Below are positions 13,580-25,122 of a stretch of DNA of 64,000 bases, piece after piece. The position numbers and the translations under genes are program-made. The notes beneath the pieces were generated by a model. It was not told the DNA's origin and made no database searches. It worked only from the letters and a program-made list of their open reading frames with translations. Source of the DNA: Ceratodon purpureus. Lineage: Eukaryota; Streptophyta; Bryopsida; Pseudoditrichales; Ditrichaceae. Each line of letters starts with the position of its first letter. The first letter of the stretch is position 1. The DNA is taken from contig CM026429.1 of the NCBI GenBank assembly GCA_014871385.1, forward strand, positions 13,739,783 to 13,803,782, written 5' to 3'.

Positions 13580-14131
13580 CAGTAAAACCCTAGCCCCATG
13601 GCAGGTCGGGCTCGATGTTGTGCGATGAGCGCTCAAGTTTCTATAAGTACATAATCACTGGCGACTATCTATTGTCATTATTGAAAAACCCTAAGCAAAA
13701 CAACTGCCTCCTGAATCCGTGACTAGTAACCAGCCAGTTCCACTTCCTACTACCATCAAATGCCGACTGCTGGAACCGTCCACCAAGCTAGAGCTCACCA
13801 GTAAATGGAATTATTGCCAACAAACCGCCGAGTAATATCCCTAAACACTGGCCACAGAGTGCCACATGGACCCCTCCTGGATCGACACATGTCCTTCTCA
13901 CCCCTTCTCCTCCTTCTCATATACAACACTGACCTCGCCCAAGATCTCACCAACACAATCTCACCCTCTTTGGAGTTAACTTCTCTACTCCTGGATCTGT
14001 ATCCCCTCCAAGCAACTTAGTTTCTCACGTATCCGTTGGAGTTTTTACGCATTTCCTACCCTTTTGTTGGATTTCTGTAGATTTCTGTAGATTTCTGGAG
14101 ATTTTGGGTTCGGAGGTGAAGTTTGAAAGCG

Positions 14132-14842
14132 ATGGCGAGTAATGCTGCTGTTGGAAGTGACAAGAGCCAGCCCGAGCAGAAGAGTACTGTTGACGAGACC
14201 GTTGTTGCTCCTGAGGTGTCCAGGTTTCCCAAGGTTAGTTGTCTTTTGTTGTGGATTTTGTTTTAATGTATGATGCAGTGTTGTGTTTATATGGATTTTG
14301 ATTTTGAGATGAATCGTTTGAGGGAGCGAACTGTTTTTTCCGCTTCTGGTAGGGTTTAGGGTTTGTTTCTCAGGAATTTGGAGTTTAGAGTGAGGTTATG
14401 CTGCTCTTTGGTTTGAGGATGGCTCTCTTGCTTCTCTCTTGTGTAGGAAGACGAGTGTTAGAGCAAAGAGCTGTCTCTGATGGCATTTAAGAAATAAGTG
14501 ATGTGAAGGTTTTGAGTTCAATGGGTAGTAGTCATTGTTTCTAGGTTGATATTTTAGATATGTATGTCTTTGTGACGCTGCCGTTTTTCTGATAGTGCGG
14601 CGTTTCGCCGATAATGCATTATTTTATTCGTGTTTTTTGCTGAAATGTGGGCAATATGGAATGTGATCTTTGTTCAGGATATTGATGGAGCCAGCCATGG
14701 TCCCGTTTGGCAGAGCATTGCCGTTCCATTGAAAGCGGATCCCGCCAACAATCCTGACAGTGACGAGTGGAATCAGGCTAAGCAAGCTTTCAAGGAGACC
14801 GGATTGCTCAATCGCATGTCAGATCACGTAGCGGATCCTTGA
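14132..14842 (+). CDS. Small two-exon protein, unknown function (88 aa)
   Basis: Exon 1 (14132-14233) encodes a 34-residue hydrophilic start, MASNAAVGSDKSQ..., and ends FPK with a GTTAGT donor. Exon 2 (14678-14842) continues DIDGASHGPVWQS to ...NRMSDHVADP. The join is phase 0 and the acceptor follows TTTGTTCAG. The protein has no signal peptide, membrane segment or motif I recognise. The mix of charged residues with a Trp-containing centre suggests a small soluble protein. The ATG is preceded by a pyrimidine-rich leader. The exon/intron logic and codon-like composition support a real gene. The family is unknown to me. Confidence 0.6.
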
Positions 14843-16316
14843 ATCTACACACGCATGGATATTCATACTATAGTCTCTGAGGTTTTTGGAATTGGAAGCG
14901 CTGATGGCATGCGGCATGCGTATGTAACTTGCATTTTGTAAAATATTAATTGATTACTCATTCTATTTCTTTGATGGGATCCTATATCACTTGCTCATTG
15001 GAAATGGACTTTGGGGATGTTCTTCTGGATCGCTTAATCGCGTGTTTCAATAATGTGTTACCCTCGCATCTAGAATGTTTCCAAAAAAAAGAAGGTTTCG
15101 TTAGGACTATCTTAGCTGGTATCAGGTAAATTGCACAGTGCGAAATGAGAATATCAGCTGGAAGCATTTCAAAGTTCGCACACCTTGAAATGTAAACACT
15201 AGGCTGTTCGTTCTCCTAATAGAAGACTTGCTCCCTGGTAACGGGAAAACTTCAGGTAATTGCAAGGGTATTCTAGAAGGAAGATGGACAAACTCTTCAA
15301 GGCAAGAAAGCGCTATCTGTGTCCAAACTATTCATTCATTATATGTTTTGATTTTTAAGGCAAGAAGCTGTTCAATTCCAATTCTCAACAGGCTGTGCAG
15401 TGTTCAGCATCGGGTGGTTTTTCTCAGCTTCAGTTACACAGAACATTCACTCTTGTGCTCTATTGAAACAGTGTTCCCCTCAATCCGAGCACTGTTCCTG
15501 GCGGCTCGAGGCCACAAAACGCCGTGCTTGACCAGAAACAGAGTACCAAAATATCCAACATGCGTTACCTGCATTAGGAAAAATCGACTTTGGGGATCTC
15601 CAGTAGAATACTTTGGGAATAACAAAACATTTGATTAATTGCGTTTTCGATTTTAAATCGACCTAAATGTTCAGAAGTAAAAGAAAATTAATTTAAAATG
15701 AGGTCTTCTTCGTTCAGGTCGAAGAGGTAGGGCTTTGGTTCTACAAGTTGCATATCCATCCTGCATCCCATCTGGGTAAAGGCTGCATCTGTTGAAACCG
15801 TTCAGTTAATTACCATACGATATTTTGAAATTCATCGTTCTGTGAGGCTTGAAATTGCAAACGAACATGGCATGCATGCATTTGTATGGATTCTCTCCAT
15901 TGCACAAAAAATCGGGGACTGCCATGAGAGCCATAATGTTGACGGAGCAATACAGGATCTGCCTCATCATGTGTAATTATGTTCCAGCTCTCTCAAGTAA
16001 ATTGCAATAAAAAAATGTGCACAAAAATGTGCTAAAAGTGGAAATCTATTACCAACCTTGGGAAACATTGTGTTCCTACGGAAACAACTACCGAGGAAAA
16101 TAATCCAGAACTAAGGAGTACCTGCGAAAAAATAACCAGAGCCCTTGGTAAAGGGAGGTTTAGTTCGTGTATCTAACAAGACATCTTGTGAGCATGTTGA
16201 TCATTGAACCAGTAGAAACCTAGACAATAGATAATACAATGTATAATCATCTATGTAGACTTTGATACTATCACCAAAAAATTCTTGTAAATAAATGGTA
16301 TTAATGTGGAATGACA
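14843..16316. other. Spacer between the small-protein gene and PDX2
   Basis: Contains presumed 3' untranslated regions of two convergent genes. Open frames up to 136 codons exist (for example 15228-15638 +), but they lack recognisable features and show no splice-consistent extension. Confidence 0.65.
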
Positions 16317-18265
16317 TTATTGTTGTTCGAGGCTGAAATAACTCGCTTCTTTGAAGACAGGCATGTCCCCGACTTGGCTCAAAGATTGTGGTAGGTCAGC
16401 CGGTGTTGCCACTATCCCCTCTGCACCTGGAACTCGTGCACCCTTCTCTCCATTGCTAACCATTTTCAGAAAAAAACTGTGCCTGAAGAAGGTAGTGCAA
16501 AGCAAACCACATCCTTACTATTAGTTAAGATACGAAACTACCATACAGCTTATCTCTGTTCATGTAATGTGCCGACATGTGAAGGAAAAATGCAGAATAA
16601 ATGATATGATTCAAGTTCTGATCAAATATCTGATAACGAGATTAAGGATTTGCATACAATTTAACCAAAAATTGTTGATTCAAAATGTAATGAATATACG
16701 TTTTGCTTACAAACAAAAAAGAGAGGAATCATACCACCGCAAGTCAGAGGTTAGCTCGGGATGAAATGCAGTTGCGAGCATGTTATTTTGCTTCACTGCC
16801 ACAATAACCTTTTTCTTGCTACCTCCCTCCTGTTTGAACGCGAACAAACACCAAAAATAACACCATTACATAACAAGCACACGAAACAGATTCTCCATAT
16901 TCAAAACAGATAGAGGCTGCCAACTACTACCACCTTGTGCAAGCTGGTGATAGCAGGTATAAAATTTTACATGAGATGGAAGTAAAGAAAAGGAGCACCT
17001 CAACGGCCTGCCCGGGTGCCAAGGGATATTCCGCCAGCACATCCACGGAAGGACCAACATCAAAAATCGCAGGAGCTCGGATGAACACAGCACGGCAAGT
17101 CGTCGAACCTCCTTCCTGTGAAGCTAGAGCTGGAACTGGGAGCTCCACTTCGAAGCTGTTCAGCTGCACAACGGATAAATTATCACTGTTAGTCGGAATA
17201 AAAAACTGTTCCAATTACTTGGATCATGCGTTCTACAGTCAAGATAAAAAGAAGCTGATCAATAGAGAATATCTTACAGTACTAAAACTAATAACAAACC
17301 ACAGAATTATAAAAAAAATGGCGTGGTCCAACAAGGTTACCTGGCTACCAAAAAAGTTGCGGTGAACGCTGCAATCAAGACCTCCCAAAAGCTCCTGGCC
17401 TCCAGCCTTCACACCTGTTTAGACAAGAGAATCGAGCTCAGTTCAACACTTTCATACATAATACACCAAATCACACACGCACACAGATTTTCAGAACCCT
17501 AAAACCCCACCACCGACACGATCCTTAAACCCTTAAATAGGTGAACAGCACCAACATTCAATTACAAAACTAGTTATGAAAGAGAGATATTACTAAAGTG
17601 ATACAAAGCCAGAGGTTGGGTTACAATTCTGCTCTCACCGGAAGCTCTGTCTGCCAAAAAGATGAGCCCAGCGCACGTCCCCCAAATTGGTTTCCCCGAG
17701 CGTCCAAATTCTCGCAGTGCTGGAAACTGCAACAGTCGTCATCAACTTGGATCACAAGTGTGGAAAAACAGAGAGAAGAATCCAGAAACCAAATTTTTTA
17801 TGAGACGATTTAAATAAAATCGTGAAGAGGGAGCGGAATGTGTACGCACAAGCTTGTTCTTCTCCGCCAGCTTGGCCATGGTGGTGCTCTCGCCGCCCGG
17901 AATAATAAGACCCGACAATCCCGCCAATTGCTCCGGCTTGCGCACCTCCACGGCGTCCACGCCCAGCTTACGCAAACCTGCATCCCCAACAATCCAACCG
18001 CAACCAACCAGTCAATTCACTCCTCACAACCCAAACAACAAGCTCAAAACCTCCAACTACACTTCGAAATTCAGCAAACGAACTTCCCACCGTCACCAGC
18101 TCATGATTAAAACGACGACCACTACTCCCAATTGCAACTCTATCACAACAACCGACTCCAAATGAAACTAAACAAGGTCGAAAAAAAACAGAGCATTTGA
18201 GAGGTGAACCCACAGGCTATGTGCTCGTTGAAGGATCCCTGCAGGGCCAAAACGCCCACCGCCAT
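16317..18265 (-). CDS. PDX2: Pyridoxal 5'-phosphate synthase glutaminase subunit PDX2 (PdxT family)
   Basis: Glutaminase that hydrolyses glutamine and channels ammonia to PDX1 for cytosolic vitamin B6 synthesis. Seven exons, all in phase: 18265-18214, 17977-17850, 17726-17639, 17414-17341, 17163-16999, 16829-16735 and 16482-16317. Together they give 255 residues, the usual plant length. It starts [15 protein letters not shown]. The class I amidotransferase triad is complete: Cys78 in WGTCAGL, and His192 and Glu194 in FHPE. The GGEST loop, shortly before it, and the HRNFFGSQ segment are also present. The C-terminus (about residues 205-255) is a plant-type tail ending in SLEQQ. No transit peptide is present, consistent with cytosolic PDX2. 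Every key residue is intact, so it is very likely functional. Confidence 0.96.
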
Positions 18266-19250
18266 AGCTGCTAAAACCTTCTGGTTTATTCACTACAACT
18301 CGAATGGAAAAAAAAACAGCACCTGCAGAGACAATTTGTGCCGAGAAGGCCCGGATGATCGCACTCCCAGAGGCTCTGAGAGAGGGCGAGAGTGCGAATC
18401 GGGCCTCACAGAGTCGGCACAAGGAGCCTGGAAGAGTGGGAAGCTCCAGGAGCCGTGTCCCCAACTTCCGAGCCTGGCCCAACCGCAGCGAATCTGGCTC
18501 TTCTCATGTTCCAGGGTGCCCCACCAAGTTTAGCAACTGGGCCACAGAATAGAATCTCGTTGAATTGATCCCACCCTCCCCTTTCTCTCGCCCTTTTCTT
18601 CGCTTCTCCCTTTCCTCCCTTTTCCCCATTTTTTGTTTCTTTTCGCTGCACGAGACTAACCGAACGTAACCGCCATGATCACATGATGGAGTCCCGAACT
18701 GGTCTGTCAGTTTCTCATGCGGTTTCTCTGGCCTTGGACACTTGACTTCATTTTTTTGGAAACAGAAACATAGCTATAGTGGATTTCGGTCATTCAGTTT
18801 GGGTTTGAGACATGACTGCAGCTCATTGCAACGGAGGAACGACGCTGTGTTTTGATCGAATGTAATTTCAAAGAGAAATGGAATTCTTTTAAAGCTCAGC
18901 AACTAGCGATGTCCTAAACACATTGACCAGCTTTCAACTCCAAACAAAAAACCCAGATACATGGAGACTTCAGATTGAACACAGTGCACCACATTTGCCA
19001 TAAGAATCAAGCGGACTTTATTACAACATCCGCACGCTTACAACAACTGATCCCCAATGCCTTGAAAAACATCTTCTGAGTCGATTAGATATCACAAACA
19101 TCGGCTACACTTCAAAGCATTCACTGGGATCCAAAATACTACAGTTACTGTTCGGAGATGGACTCCATTTCTTCAAACACACACTTAAAACCGGAAAGAC
19201 TAGACTGTGTGTAGCAGGCTCTTGATCGAAGGTGGAGGCGACACACTCGT
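18266..19250. other. Spacer upstream of PDX2
   Basis: Presumed PDX2 promoter, with a pyrimidine-rich stretch at about 18570-18650, and the 3' untranslated region of the secreted-protein gene. No credible gene was seen. Confidence 0.6.
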
Positions 19251-20111
19251 CTAAGGGTTGTTGAAAGAGTGAGGAACTGTAACAGTTGCTCCGTCAGGCT
19301 GCTCGTAGCCGACGTACTCGAGGCTGTGCGCAGCGCCGGGGCGATGCTTGGTGCCCCATGGACCATCTTCCCAGTTACTTGAATCGACATCAAACACAGG
19401 AACGTTGGTGCTGCTCTGGACTTCGTTTCGCTGGGATCCAGGTAGTGATGTTGCGGTGGACTTGGGGTTCCCCAACCAGGCGTTCAATCGAGCCATCTCC
19501 TCCGGCGAATCCTTCTGCGGCCCCGTCTCCCACAGAATCTCGGTGCCATCAGGCAACATCTTCGGGTACTCGTTCTTCCCCGTCGTGGTGGCCGTCTTTG
19601 CCTCATAGTTCTGCATCTCGCGGTTGAAGTTCGCTTCCTGTGCTTCGTTGAAGGCCTTGACCTGTGCCAACTCCGCGGGCGTCATCTGGTTCTGCATCTC
19701 ACGGTCGGACTTTGTTTGCTGAAGTTCGTTGTAAGCGTTCACTCGCGACAACATCTCAGGCGTGAAGAAATTATCCTCGGAGCGCTTGTTTGTGTCCTCC
19801 ATCGCGTAGTTGTATCCGTTGGCTGCGAGTCCCTCCCGCGGTCGCGTGAATCTGCTCGCATCTTGGGTGGTTTGGGTGGAGGCCCAGAACTGCGACTCAT
19901 CGAGGTTGGTGGCCTGCGATTCGACGTGGCTGGGGACGTCCTTGGGGATGTTGCGACTGCTCCAGAAGGGGTATACGTAAGGAACCTGGGGTCGGTCGGT
20001 GGAGGTGAAATCTTCGGGATAGGGCCGGCCTTGTACACCCACGAGAGTGACCGCGAGGAGCAGAAAAATGGCCGAGCGGGTTCGCACTCGAGTCATCGTC
20101 GTGGACGCCAT
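19251..20111 (-). CDS. Secreted repeat protein of unknown function (286 aa)
   Basis: Single coding exon. The ATG at 20111 is chosen because it puts a classic signal peptide at the start: basic TRVRTRS, then a hydrophobic run IFLLLAVTLVGV, with cleavage likely near GVQG/RPYP. The mature protein is Pro/Gln/Asn-rich and hydrophilic with no Cys pattern or membrane anchor. A 26-residue motif occurs twice, at about 117-142 and 144-169: (T)PxxLxxVxAaNExQ...REMQN. A shorter third copy, PEEMARLNAWLG, lies at about 203-214. The C-terminus contains a Gly/His/Pro-rich GPWGTKHRPG. A CAG four bases before the ATG could be a 5'-UTR intron acceptor. The family is not recognised; an apoplastic or cell-wall role is only inference from the signal peptide. 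Confidence 0.7.
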   Translation of the reverse strand: MASTTMTRVRTRSAIFLLLAVTLVGVQGRPYPEDFTSTDRPQVPYVYPFWSSRNIPKDVPSHVESQATNLDESQFWASTQTTQDASRFTRPREGLAANGYNYAMEDTNKRSEDNFFTPEMLSRVNAYNELQQTKSDREMQNQMTPAELAQVKAFNEAQEANFNREMQNYEAKTATTTGKNEYPKMLPDGTEILWETGPQKDSPEEMARLNAWLGNPKSTATSLPGSQRNEVQSSTNVPVFDVDSSNWEDGPWGTKHRPGAAHSLEYVGYEQPDGATVTVPHSFNNP

Positions 20112-21999
20112 GTTCTGCCGAAAGCAAAGCACCAAACGAGAGACAGGTTAAATCACCGACGACGTAACTCAATGCAGTTTATGCAACCATCACGAATTCT
20201 AGCAGAGCAGAACTAGCCTTGAACACTCGACAAGGAGCACGAAACTTAAAATTCATGCACATTCCACATATTTCTGTGCAATTTCTGTCGCATGATCCTA
20301 CACATCCAGCTTCGGCAAATCAAAACAACTTGTAACCTGCAATTTAAATGCTGGGAACTTCAGTCAAAAATTTGATGAGAAGCGTGTCCAAGAGTTTGTA
20401 CCTGAAGGTGCTAGCGCTCTGTTGATTGAAGAGATACTGGAACGAAGAAGCCGGGTGAAGTGCACGATGAGTTGAACAGATGGCCTTGGCAAGCTTACAT
20501 ACTCCATGGTTGGCAATGGCGGGGCCAGCTTGATTCTATTATGCCATGCTGCATGTTTTCAATTCGGATATCCTCTGAGGAGATTGATCAATCCGTGATG
20601 GGATCATGCAGCTGGCGGACTCTCCAAGATTTTTACAAACGATGACACCGACGTGAAGATGAACCTTCAGGAATATGCTCGAAGGGAAGTACTGATGGAT
20701 TGGTACTGAATGAAGTCGACATTGAACTGATGCCCATATGGATATATTCATTACTTTGGCAATTTTATGCTTTCCAAAGTGAGATTTGGAGTTTCAAAAT
20801 ACACTACATATTCATGTTTAGAAAGGACTTCGTAAACTGCGAAAGGTTGATGAAACTGCCAATGTAGTGAATATCTCCATCCATGTAGCCAATGCCCATG
20901 TAGCCAATGACCAATTACAGATGCAAATTCCTCCAGAATCAACGTTCTGGACGACTCAAGTATCTTGTGTGCATGAACTGAGGCGAAGATTATCTGTGTT
21001 TTTTTCAGGCTAGTATCAAATAAAGAGCTTGTTTTCTGTAAGAAGAGAGGTACGTCGTGAAATGCCAGTTTGTTTTCTGTTTCTCTAGAATATTCTGCTT
21101 CTGAAGGCGTTCTATCATCCATGGCAAATCTGTACTGTTGATGTGATGTCATTGCGCTAGAGTAGAGTAGAGGCAGAAAATTGTACGTAATGCAGGTGCC
21201 AGGTCTCTTTGTGATTCTATTTCTGTAAGAAATAGAACTTGCAATCAGAATATAAGGTTAAACTTGCAGGCTTTAAGTACAAATTTTCTACTACAATTGT
21301 GAAAGAATCAAGTGCCAATTATAGGGTAGTTTCACAGGAGGATCTTCCCACTTCACGAAATAATTGTACTTGGGCATCCTGCATCAATTTCCCAAGTAAA
21401 ATGAACACATTCATTCTGTTAGTAGTGTGAGAAAGTAATGAGGATGTTACATAACAAGGATAAACTCAAGAGAGGAAACCTGTTATTCTTTGTAGTACAA
21501 TATTACTGATGTTAATCTGTATTATGCAGTACTATGCAAGTCATAGATTTTTGTATTCATATTTGACATCACGAAGTACCACCAGGATATGAGAGGAATC
21601 ACAGACAAAGGCTAACACACATCATGATTTTCACTCGTCTGAGCTGATCAGGAACATTTTGGTACTGTCTTGGCCCAGCACCAAAATGTCCCTCAGATGC
21701 CATAAACCGGATAGACGATGCCTAGAAAGAACTTGGCATTATCTTCTATTATTTAGTAAAAGGTATAATAAAAGATATTGTGAAGGATGTAATAAAGGAT
21801 AAAGTAAAAGCTAAGTAAAAGCTAAGTAAAAGATAAAATAAAAGGTATGTGATAAGATAAAGTAAAGTAAAAGTAAGAGATAAAGTAAAAGATAAAGATG
21901 TATTCTATATAATTGGTCCTTGGTGTTATATTGTTACACAATTCATTTATTGAATAGTAGAGTTATCTAAAGTTAAGTGGCTTTGTTCAATATTACATT
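20112..21999. other. Spacer with a degenerate GATAAAGTAAAA array
   Basis: Includes the presumed promoter of the secreted-protein gene. A minus-strand open frame at 20751-21152 (133 codons) has no recognisable feature and is not called. The distal end holds the AAAG-rich array listed next. Confidence 0.6.
21770..21895 (+). repeat. Purine-rich degenerate tandem array, GATAAAGTAAAA-like
   Basis: About 125 bases are built from variants of AAAGGTATAATAAAAGATA and GATAAAGTAAAAGCTAAGTA, including an exact AGTAAAAGCTA doublet. The block ends about 100 bases before the chromodomain fragment. Confidence 0.75.
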
Positions 22000-22386
22000 T
22001 TGAAAGCTTCAAATTGTAAGAGATTCTTAAAAATGTCTATTTCATGTGAATTTGTTGTTGATGAGTCCTCTTTTAGTTCTAATGAACCATTTCCTGAATA
22101 TGTGGAGTCCATTTTTAGAAATGAAAATCAAATTGATTCATTTAACAGACATGATTCTTATGATATTGATGAACGGAGAGTTAAAGAAATAGTAGGAAGA
22201 AGATTTTCAACAAAACCTACTACGCCGCCAAAGTTTATAATTTTCAAAGAATATCATGTGGTTTGGAAGGGGCTGCCAAGAAATGACTCTACTTGGGAGC
22301 TAGCTACAAATATGAGAAATTGTAGGAAGAAAATTGATGAATTTTTAATCAAAGAAGAGAAACTAAAAAAACTCAGAGGCTATTGA
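22000..22386 (+). pseudogene. Chromodomain fragment of a Ty3/gypsy chromovirus polyprotein
   Basis: An isolated 128-codon frame whose second half matches the C-terminal chromodomain of chromoviral integrases. It reads VKEIVGRR followed by EYHVVWKGLPRNDSTWEL, the aromatic-cage pattern YxVxWKG...TWE. No integrase core, RNase H, reverse transcriptase or LTR was found upstream. A purine-rich AGAAGGGGGAGACAAG tract (22385-22400) directly after the stop resembles the GGGGA polypurine tract that follows pol in such elements. This is best read as a 5'-truncated relic. A domesticated chromodomain gene is possible but less likely, as the first 60 residues are unrelated low-complexity sequence. Confidence 0.7.
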
Positions 22387-25122
22387 GAAGGGGGAGACAA
22401 GTTCCAATCAATAAAAAGGAGAAAATCAAACTTGATATAAATTGCATCAATCTAGAGATTAACAGTTGAAAATTCTTTTGTTAATCATTAAAAATACAAC
22501 AATTAGTAATATATGTTGGCACCTGCCAAACTCTAAACTACTGATAAAATCTGTAATTACAAGGAAGCTTTGTCCATTTTGCAGTGTAGAAATGAAACAA
22601 AAACTTGTTGTTTCTCTTGAAAATAAACTAAAATAAAATAGAACAAAACTGACTTATGTAACAAAACATATAGTGCAGATTCATCTGAGTGCCGTGCGGA
22701 TTGCAGTATCTGAGACATACTAGATCAGAAATGGAAAGATACATAGTCAAGCGCTTCACTCACCATTTGCAAACCATGTAGATGATGTCCTTTTGATTTG
22801 AATGAAAGTATCAAGTGTATCATGTATGCCAAGCCACGCTGCGATGTGAAAAATGTGAGTCGGTACCGGTCCTGTTTCTTCAATAGAGTAAGAGCAGCCT
22901 ACATTTGATATAAACGCCATGATGCTTTAAAATTATGATGCACTTCAGAGCTGCCATCACCCGACAGCATCAGTTTCCCTTCATGTGCTTCCACGTCAAT
23001 CTCTTAACCTATTTGGAGCCTGCTGCCTGGTGCAAAGCCGAAGACATGTTTCAGATTGCCTGATCGCCACCTCCTCTTGAATGCCCAACTTGCTTCCCGG
23101 TGGAAGAATACATGTTCGTGCGACGAGGCACAGCCTTTGTACGACTCCCCGGCAGCATCACTCCAATCGTGTCGAATAACCCAAATGCCATGATCATGTG
23201 GTATTGTCGGGAGAAATGAAACCGCCAGTTCAGGAAAGAGTTGAAAGCATTGCCCATGGGTTCTTTCAGTCAGGGAGCAATGGAGATGTTGGATCTCACA
23301 CATGGTATCTGCAGCTGTAGGTCATGTAAATCCATTTTGGACGGCAGGCAGGAGTCATACTATTCGGCTTCTGAGACTGCGATTCAGCTGCAGCTCCTCG
23401 GTCATATTTCCTCCGGCCTCTAATTGCATGCCCACCTCAAGGTTTAGTTCGGCGGGTGACTCGCATCCACTGTTGTGTTTGAATTCATTTCCGCAAGTGA
23501 TGCATCAGCATCCACAATGATCGATCCTGCTACGTTTAAGACCGTCTTAGTAGATCTGTACAACATTAACCGCTGGAAGGATTATTACTTGAAGGGGACC
23601 TTGTCTGCTCTAATCAATTAATTGGTAGAGACAAGGTTCGAGACAGAAATGTACATAAGAACTTTTGACACTGTTGCACCGTATGAATTGATCTGTTTCT
23701 CAAAATCCAGAAATTGAATCTAAAGATTGCATCTTCGCCATCAGCAACACTTGCATACGCAGTTGCAATACGAGGGTGAGAAACTTACAGCAGCAGGATT
23801 GCCATTGATAGATACAGCTTCGTCCAATGCGGCTAACTCTATGGGTATCTCCCGTCTTTCTGCTTGGGAAACTAGACATGAAAGTGGTCTCTAAGCAAAA
23901 AATGGTTAAAATCTCGCATTGAACAACTCGTCAGCGTCCATAGCCTCACTCTAGCTCAGTAGCATTCGAAAGTTCCACTACACAATACAGTTAGATCTCC
24001 ATGCCCCTCTCTACCCCTTCTGATGTTGCCGATGGCAATCAATATCAACATAAAATTGCAGAAGTATCGGTGTTATGCTGGCAAGCTGGCATGCTATCCA
24101 TCCAAGATAACTTGCCGCCATTGCAGTGCATCTTGTAGTAAATATGGAACATAGAAATGACAAGATCAAGACATATCATGTCGTTTCATACATTATCAAT
24201 AGAAGAGGCCATTATCTTATGCCAACTTTACCAAAGAAACCGTACCCTTCACACAGCACTGGTTTCCCGATTGAGTACATCTCAGCCAAGGCGATTCTGA
24301 TTAACGAGTCTTCTTAATGTACAACTAACTTAATTCGTAGTACAGCTCAATGAGAGCCCCAGATTGACTGAACTTATAGGAACCCATAGAAGGCTGAAGT
24401 GAAGAATTAGAAGAACTGCAGACAATTGGCCTATATTCAATGATTCGTCTCTACTAACTTGACCTTTGCAACTGTCCTGGATTATATGCATAACCGCACA
24501 ATGTGCGCTAATTTTAATTTACACCTTGTAGCTTTCGAGACTCAGATGAACAACAGAGTACTTCCATGATACTGCAGGACTAGATAATAATGGAGGTACC
24601 CAGGATTATCTCTGCTTGCGGGAATCTCCTTGCTCGAACTTCTGAACTGCACGACCGGAGGAAAAGAGGAAGTCAGTGATAAAAAAATTCATCGTTTATT
24701 CTCCAGTGAACAGCAAGTCACTGTTCGTGATTTGCGAATTTGGAATTAATTGCTTAAAGTGATTCAAACTGTTGTGAACTACACATTGTGATTTTGTGCC
24801 AGGTGTGAGCATTCGGTCTAAAGACAACTATCATGACAATGCATATTACATGTCTTAATTGCTCATTGTCTATCTCTTTGAAGGCTCACAAAAATAATTT
24901 AGGTCATGTTAACATTTTAGAAATCCGAAACATATAGTCCAAATTAAGGGCAAACAATTTCTATCGCCAGGAACTTGACAACTCTAGTATATTACCAAGG
25001 ATCGAAGTCGGTAATTTAACTAGGTACACGATCTGATGTACGTAGCAGAGGGCTGCAAGGAATGCCCAATGAAGACCATGCTGGTGAAAGCGTTTACCTC
25101 TTTGCTACAATCGCTGACTCTG
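22387..25122. other. Spacer between the chromovirus relic and the trihelix gene
   Basis: No confident gene. Overlapping open frames of 60-100 codons around 23004-23520 lie on both strands in a slightly GC-richer patch but show no domain or splice-consistent structure. The last few hundred bases are the presumed 3' untranslated region of the trihelix gene. Confidence 0.55.

Noticed and set aside
15228-15638. 136-codon + frame downstream of the small-protein gene
   Set aside because: Does not start at a convincing ATG context and has no recognisable feature; likely 3' region.
20751-21152. 133-codon minus frame
   Set aside because: No domain, no signal peptide and no splice-consistent neighbours; contains a small GHWLHGHWLHG duplication that reflects a local DNA repeat.
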